From Desulfobacterales bacterium (GTDB lineage: Bacteria; Desulfobacterota; Desulfobacteria; Desulfobacterales; Desulfosalsimonadaceae): DNA of 10,408 nucleotides. Location: NCBI GenBank assembly GCA_018399455.1, contig JAGYOT010000025.1:1-10408 (forward strand). The letters run 5' to 3'. This document shows, piece after piece, positions 7,010 to 10,408 of this stretch (position 1 is its first letter; the number at the start of each line of letters is the position of its first letter). A program made the translations under genes and the position numbers. Under the pieces are notes generated by a model. It did not search any database and had not been told where the DNA came from. It was given only the letters and a program-made list of their open reading frames with translations.

Positions 7010-7450
7010 CTATTCGGTTACACTGAATCGCAAAATGGTTATTGTTTGATCTTTTGCATCCACTATACTGACATGCCAGGGTCCCTTGTCGGATTCACGC
7101 AGTTGAATGCTGCTGTAAGTAGACCATTGCGGGGGCTTCAATACAAGCTTCTTCTCACTTACCAGCTCATCTCTGCGATACCATCGGTGCAGAATGAAAG
7201 TTTCGCTGGTGATAGCCGCAAAACGGGTGAAACACATTATTTTGCCGTGTTCGATGGAGAAGGTGATCCCTGCATTGACAGGCTGCAGGTCCCGGATGGT
7301 CTCGCAGACTACCGCCTGCGCAAGCGAGAGCCTCGGCGATTCATCCCCGGCAAGAACCTCGTTAAAATGGCCGATTGCCCCAAAAAAAATGCCGACGGAC
7401 ACGATCAGATGCAAATAAGATTTAATGCCGCCTGTGAAAACCATATCCAT
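7010..7450 (-). CDS. DUF2914 domain protein with an N-terminal membrane segment
   Basis: This 146-residue protein has a hydrophobic segment at about residues 10-30 (LHLIVSVGIFFGAIGHFN), a signal anchor or signal peptide. A DUF2914-like domain fills the rest: a VVCETIRDLQPVN strand, the FSIEHGKIMCFTRF pair, then ILHRWYRRDELV, WSTYSSIQL and GPWHVSIVDA. DUF2914 has no known function; it is a small beta-rich module, often periplasmic. I chose the ATG at 7450, which has GAGG 8 bases upstream. The frame stays open back to 7651, but that longer version would run through the end of mgtE and is not protein-like. It sits between mgtE (83 bases upstream) and the cyclase (5 bases downstream), so it may serve with one of them at the inner membrane. 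Confidence 0.7.
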   Translation of the reverse strand: MDMVFTGGIKSYLHLIVSVGIFFGAIGHFNEVLAGDESPRLSLAQAVVCETIRDLQPVNAGITFSIEHGKIMCFTRFAAITSETFILHRWYRRDELVSEKKLVLKPPQWSTYSSIQLRESDKGPWHVSIVDAKDQTITILRFSVTE

Positions 7451-7533
7451 GTCGATGACCTCGTAAAAGGATTTCTTATGCCGCAGCGCCGGATTATTTG
7501 CAAGCAGAAACACAGCGCCGCAGGCCTTTGCCC

Positions 7534-8898
7534 TTACTGGAGTCTCGCCAGCATCATCGTAGCAAAACTTAAAACCAGTAAAAAACCGCACATATCCGTA
7601 ATCGTGGTAAGAATGGGACCAGAGGCCAGAGCCGGATCCGATTTGAGCCACTTGAGAAAAAGCGGGACCGTGCCCCCGATAGACACGGCCACCACCGTGT
7701 TAATCGCCATGGCTGCGGCCACCACCAGCCCGAGATAACCGTTTCCTTTCCAGAGCCATGCGGCCGTCCCCAGCAGCAGACCCAGTACCGTCCCGTTGAT
7801 CAAACCAACGGCCACCTCCTTGAACCATACCCGGAGCACCTCAAACGGTTTGATCAGTCCCAGGCTCAGTTCCCTGATGGAAACCGCCACCGCCTGGTTG
7901 CCGGAGCAGCCGCTCATATCCGAGATAATGGGCAGAAAAACAGCCAGCGCGATGACGGCGGACAGGGTGTCCTGGTAGACGGCAATAACGCTGGCGGCGA
8001 TCATGTTGAGGAAAATATTGATGCTAAGCCACGACAATCGCCGGGAAGACCGCCGCCAGAGCGGCATGGAGCGAAGCTCTTCACCGCCGACAATACCCTG
8101 GGATTTCAGGTAGTCACTGTCCGAACGATCAATCAACGCTTCATCCACATCCTCCCGCCGTACAATGCCGATAAGCCTGCCGTCCACATCCGTTACCGGA
8201 ACCCCCATGAGTTCGTATTCATCAAAAAAGGCCCCCAGTTCAGTCAACGAGGTATAATCGGTTACATGAAGCGGGGATTTGACCATTATGGTTGAAACAG
8301 GCGTATGCCTTGGCGCCAGAAGAAGGTCCCGAAGTCGCAATACCCCCACCAGTTTGCGGTCTTTTGTGACAATATAGGTATACTGGACATCATAGTCGGA
8401 ATAAATCTCTCCATGATCGTGGAAATCCTGCAACACCGCACCCACTGTGGCCGTTTCATAATGCCAGAGATATTCAGTAATCATCAACCCGCCGGCTACC
8501 TCAGAGGGATAGCCGGTAAGAAGCCTTGCCTCTATGGCTTTCTCCGGCTCCATTTCTGCGAGAATGGCTTCGGCCGCATCAGTGTCAAATTCCTTTAAAA
8601 GATCCGCCCTTTCATCGCTGCTGATCTCTTCAAACAGGCGCGCCGCATTATCGGCAGGTATGCGGCGCAGCAAATCCACCGCCATGGGATCGGGAATCTC
8701 TTCGATGATTGCGGCCGCATCCTTGTCCCCCAAACGTTCCAGAACATGCAGCTGGTCATCCGGAGACAGCCGTGACAGAGACCGGGCGATTTCAGAGGTC
8801 GGCAGCTCGTCGATAAGCTGCCTGAGAGCGTCCGCATCCTCTGTTTCGAGAAATTCTTCAAACTGCTCCCACGGCCGCGACTCCATTTCTTCCTGCAT
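7534..8898 (-). CDS. mgtE: Magnesium transporter MgtE
   Basis: This 454-residue protein is close to the length of the structurally solved Thermus MgtE. The order is typical. A helical N domain (about 10-130) has repeated short leucine-rich helices. A pair of CBS domains follows (about 137-260), with MITEYLWHYETATVGAVL and GVPVTDVDGRLIGIV. Five membrane segments (about 288-452) complete it. The conserved PIISDMSGCSGNQAVAVSIR stretch (323-342) is the MgtE signature between TM2 and TM3. D435 in TTITDMCGF of the last segment aligns by position with the Asp lining the ion pore of the Thermus protein. The N and CBS domains close the channel when cytosolic Mg2+ is high. The start ATG follows a GGGTGA sequence. 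It is the first gene of the minus-strand unit that also encodes the c-di-AMP synthase. Confidence 0.95.
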   Translation of the reverse strand: MQEEMESRPWEQFEEFLETEDADALRQLIDELPTSEIARSLSRLSPDDQLHVLERLGDKDAAAIIEEIPDPMAVDLLRRIPADNAARLFEEISSDERADLLKEFDTDAAEAILAEMEPEKAIEARLLTGYPSEVAGGLMITEYLWHYETATVGAVLQDFHDHGEIYSDYDVQYTYIVTKDRKLVGVLRLRDLLLAPRHTPVSTIMVKSPLHVTDYTSLTELGAFFDEYELMGVPVTDVDGRLIGIVRREDVDEALIDRSDSDYLKSQGIVGGEELRSMPLWRRSSRRLSWLSINIFLNMIAASVIAVYQDTLSAVIALAVFLPIISDMSGCSGNQAVAVSIRELSLGLIKPFEVLRVWFKEVAVGLINGTVLGLLLGTAAWLWKGNGYLGLVVAAAMAINTVVAVSIGGTVPLFLKWLKSDPALASGPILTTITDMCGFLLVLSFATMMLARLQ

Positions 8899-8965
8899 AG
8901 ACTCACCCTTTGTTTAAGACAAAAATACTGTTTGCATGATCCGGGTTAATGATTTATTGTACTTT

Positions 8966-8994
8966 ACTATACATCCAAGTGCCCATAGAAGCAA
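8966..8994 (-). promoter_or_regulatory. Candidate sigma-70 promoter for mgtE and the minus-strand unit
   Basis: On the minus strand, TTGCTT (plus 8989-8994) and TATAGT (plus 8966-8971) are separated by exactly 17 bases. The -10 matches consensus at 5 of 6 positions, the -35 at 3 of 6. Transcription would start near 8959, leaving a leader of about 60 bases, too short for an M-box magnesium riboswitch. The 296-base divergent region 8899-9194 holds no other clear signal apart from an 8-base inverted repeat (TTAAGACA at 8914-8921, TGTCTTAA at 9006-9013). I could not find a convincing promoter for the FKBP gene on the other strand. Confidence 0.4.
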
Positions 8995-9194
8995 TCATAT
9001 GCCTGTGTCTTAAGGGTTATGGCCTCTGTTGATCACATCCGTTTTTCATCCATTGACTGCGAGATCGTTCAATTTCCCGGAAGCAAGGCATATTCACTGA
9101 AACCATGGTGCGTTGAACGGGCATTCCAAACCCGGCTTCCGGGGCCATACAGGACAGCCGGTTTTTTGAAATCCAAATTAAAGGAGTTGATTTT

Positions 9195-9623
9195 ATGGCA
9201 CAAGCCAAAGAGGGAGACACGGTTAAAATTCACTATACCGGCAAATTTGATGACGGAACGGTCTTTGACGCCTCAAAAGACGAAGAGCCCCTGGAGTTTG
9301 TCATCGGCGAAGGACAAGTCATTGCCGGCGTTGAAGAAGCCGTGATCGGGATGAATCCTGAAGAGAAAAAGACTGCGCTTATCCCTCCGGAGAAAGCCTA
9401 TGGCGAGTACCACGATGATATGGTCATCGATGTGGATAAAAATAAATTTCCCGATCATATCCGGCCGGAACTCGGCCTGGAGCTTGAACTCAAACAGGAG
9501 GACGGGGAAAGTGTGTTTGTTGTGGTGACCAATGTCTCAGATGAAGAAGTGACGCTTGATGCCAACCATCCCCTGGCTGGTAAAGACCTGACATTCGATA
9601 TCCACTTGGTAAAAATTGTCTGA
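9195..9623 (+). CDS. FKBP-type peptidyl-prolyl cis-trans isomerase, SlyD-like
   Basis: This 142-residue protein has the SlyD/FKBP layout. An FKBP core strand VKIHYTGKFDDGTVFDAS (10-27) is followed by LEFVIGEGQVIAGVEEAVIGM (33-53) and the PPEKAYGEY segment (64-72). An insert-in-flap chaperone domain comes next (about 73-120), and the closing core strand is DANHPLAGKDLTFDIHLVKI (122-141). Such proteins speed up proline isomerisation and bind unfolded chains in the cytosol. The metal-binding His/Cys-rich tail of E. coli SlyD is absent, as in many short SlyD-like proteins, so a nickel role is not supported. The ATG has a strong AAAGGAG at 9180-9186, 8 bases upstream. It is transcribed away from mgtE and followed by a hairpin, so it is probably a single-gene unit. 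Confidence 0.95.
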   Translation: MAQAKEGDTVKIHYTGKFDDGTVFDASKDEEPLEFVIGEGQVIAGVEEAVIGMNPEEKKTALIPPEKAYGEYHDDMVIDVDKNKFPDHIRPELGLELELKQEDGESVFVVVTNVSDEEVTLDANHPLAGKDLTFDIHLVKIV

Positions 9624-9639
9624 TATTACCGCCGGCTTT

Positions 9640-9670
9640 GCGGCCGCAGTCTTTGACAAACTGCGGCCGC
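9640..9670 (+). terminator. GC-rich hairpin after the FKBP gene
   Basis: GCGGCCGCAGT (9640-9650) and ACTGCGGCCGC (9660-9670) form a perfect 11-bp stem around a 9-base loop, starting 16 bases after the FKBP stop. There is no T-run afterwards, so it is not a textbook intrinsic terminator. It could work as a 3' stabiliser, or as a terminator that needs help. Confidence 0.55.
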
Positions 9671-9690
9671 CCTGCCAACCAATTCCTGTC

Positions 9691-9708
9691 ACAGGCTGTA
9701 CAGCCTGT
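9691..9708. repeat. Perfect 18-base palindrome
   Basis: ACAGGCTGTACAGCCTGT equals its own reverse complement and is followed by TT, then GATC. As RNA it would fold into a hairpin just after the first one. It lies about 15 bases before the point where acyl-CoA synthetase coding sequence suddenly begins. It may be a second terminator, a protein-binding site, or a sequence prone to breaks or mispriming. Confidence 0.5.
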
Positions 9709-9723
9709 TTGATCCGTTAACAA

Positions 9724-10408
9724 CTTAACCCAAAAACCGACGAAATCGACGGCGTTAGAGCCTACCCAAGCCTCTCCGCCCTGCCCGGGCCCGTGGACCT
9801 GGTGATCATATCCGTGCCTGGCCCCCGGGTTCCGGATACATTAAAGGAATGCATCGCCACGGGAAACCGAAACATTCACATCTTTTCCTCCGGATTCAGG
9901 GAAACCGGCGAGCCCGAAGGCATTCGGCTGCACGAAGAGATAGAACGGATTGCGGAAGAAGGCGGACTCCGCATCGTAGGCCCCAACTGCATGGGCTTTT
10001 ATGTACCGGAATCGCGACTGTTGACCTGGGTCTCCGCAGCCGAACAAAGCGGGCCGCATCATTGCCATGTACATGGAGGGCGTCAAAAACGGCCGCCGCC
10101 TGTTCCGGCTGGCCTCTGAGATCAACCGCAAAAAACCCGTTCTTATGGTAAAAGCCGGACTTACGGAATCAGGTGCCCGCACTGCAGCCTCGCACACCGG
10201 CGCCCTGGCCGGGGGGGAAAAAATCTGGGAAGCCTTCTTTAGGCAAACCGGAGCCATCCGGGTCGAATCCCTGGAAGAAATGGCGGAAGTCGCCATGGCG
10301 CTTGACCGTCTGCCTGCATGGACCGGTAAAAACGTTGTCATCCTTGGAAACGGCGGCGGCATCGGCGTGGCAGCCGCGGACAGCTGCGCCAGGACCGGGC
10401 TTAATCTT
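9724..10408 (+). pseudogene. ADP-forming acyl-CoA synthetase (CoA-binding subunit/domain), 5' truncated with internal deletion and frameshift
   Basis: Coding sequence starts abruptly at LNPKTDEIDGVRAYPSL, the second strand of a CoA-binding Rossmann domain; the preceding GxGxxG region and start codon are missing. It runs through GPVDLVIISVPG and IVGPNCMGFYVPESRLLTWV to about 10050. There the likeness moves to the next frame (+1) at RIIAMYMEGVKNGRR. It stays in that frame to the window edge, passing AASHTGALAGG, whose His (10193-10195) is the phosphorylated residue of the succinyl-CoA ligase-like fold, and then GNGGGIGV. In relatives about 50 residues, including the FVSQSGG-type motif, lie between these two halves. 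The family converts acyl-CoA, ADP and phosphate to acid, ATP and CoA. As read here the gene could not give an active enzyme. Confidence 0.8.

Noticed and set aside
7451..7651. Longer start for the DUF2914 protein
   Set aside because: It overlaps the end of mgtE and the added residues do not look like protein sequence; the ATG at 7450 has GAGG before it.
8899..8959. Magnesium riboswitch in the mgtE leader
   Set aside because: The leader from the candidate promoter is only about 60 bases and shows no M-box-like stems.
9017..9220. 67-residue minus-strand reading frame in the mgtE-FKBP spacer
   Set aside because: It has no recognisable motif and overlaps the FKBP start and its ribosome site.
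9019..9345. 108-residue plus-strand reading frame before and into the FKBP gene
   Set aside because: It overlaps FKBP out of frame, shows no family features and has no good ribosome site.
1..10408. tRNA or rRNA genes, CRISPR array, transposase or integrase
   Set aside because: No cloverleaf-like segments, spaced direct repeats or recombinase motifs were seen on either strand.

Overview
The window looks like a fragment of a strictly anaerobic, Gram-negative Desulfobacterota-type genome, close to sulfate reducers of the Desulfobacterales. This rests on gene content: electron-transfer flavoprotein genes, a DUF3786 protein, an unusual sigma-54 activator, a LbtU-like porin, a fused diadenylate cyclase/YbbR protein, MgtE and an ADP-forming acyl-CoA synthetase. 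Gene content alone cannot fix the genus.

Layout. (1) 1-~270, plus strand: the last codons of etfB, then the first ~67 codons of etfA, which stop abruptly. (2) ~270-~4270, plus strand: a tightly packed block of a glycosyltransferase lacking its N-terminus, a HAD hydrolase, a sigma-54 activator with an unfamiliar N-terminal half, and a DUF3786 gene that lacks its 3' part and seems to start at CTG. (3) 4280-8898, minus strand: mgtE, a small DUF2914 membrane-anchored protein, a diadenylate cyclase fused to YbbR repeats, and a LbtU-like outer-membrane porin. They are read in that order and are probably one transcription unit starting near 8960. (4) 9195-9623, plus strand: a SlyD-like FKBP prolyl isomerase, followed by a strong GC-rich hairpin. 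(5) ~9724-10408, plus strand: an ADP-forming acyl-CoA synthetase that lacks its 5' end and has an internal deletion with a frameshift near 10050.

How the genes may work together. The minus-strand unit joins magnesium uptake (MgtE) with synthesis of c-di-AMP, a nucleotide best known for controlling ion and osmotic balance, and adds two envelope proteins. It reads as an envelope and ion-homeostasis operon. The plus-strand block pairs a sugar transferase with a HAD enzyme, in the arrangement of a two-step glycoside or nucleotide-sugar pathway, next to a dedicated sigma-54 activator. The substrate is unknown. The etf and acyl-CoA synthetase fragments belong to acyl-CoA energy metabolism.

The most striking overall feature is that at least four genes are cut at sharp points (near 270, 4270, 9724 and 10050) with no transposase, integrase or target duplication in sight, while the genes between are intact. 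This could be a mosaic or misassembled contig, or a genome with recent deletions. The sequence alone cannot decide, so any functional link drawn across these points should be treated with caution.
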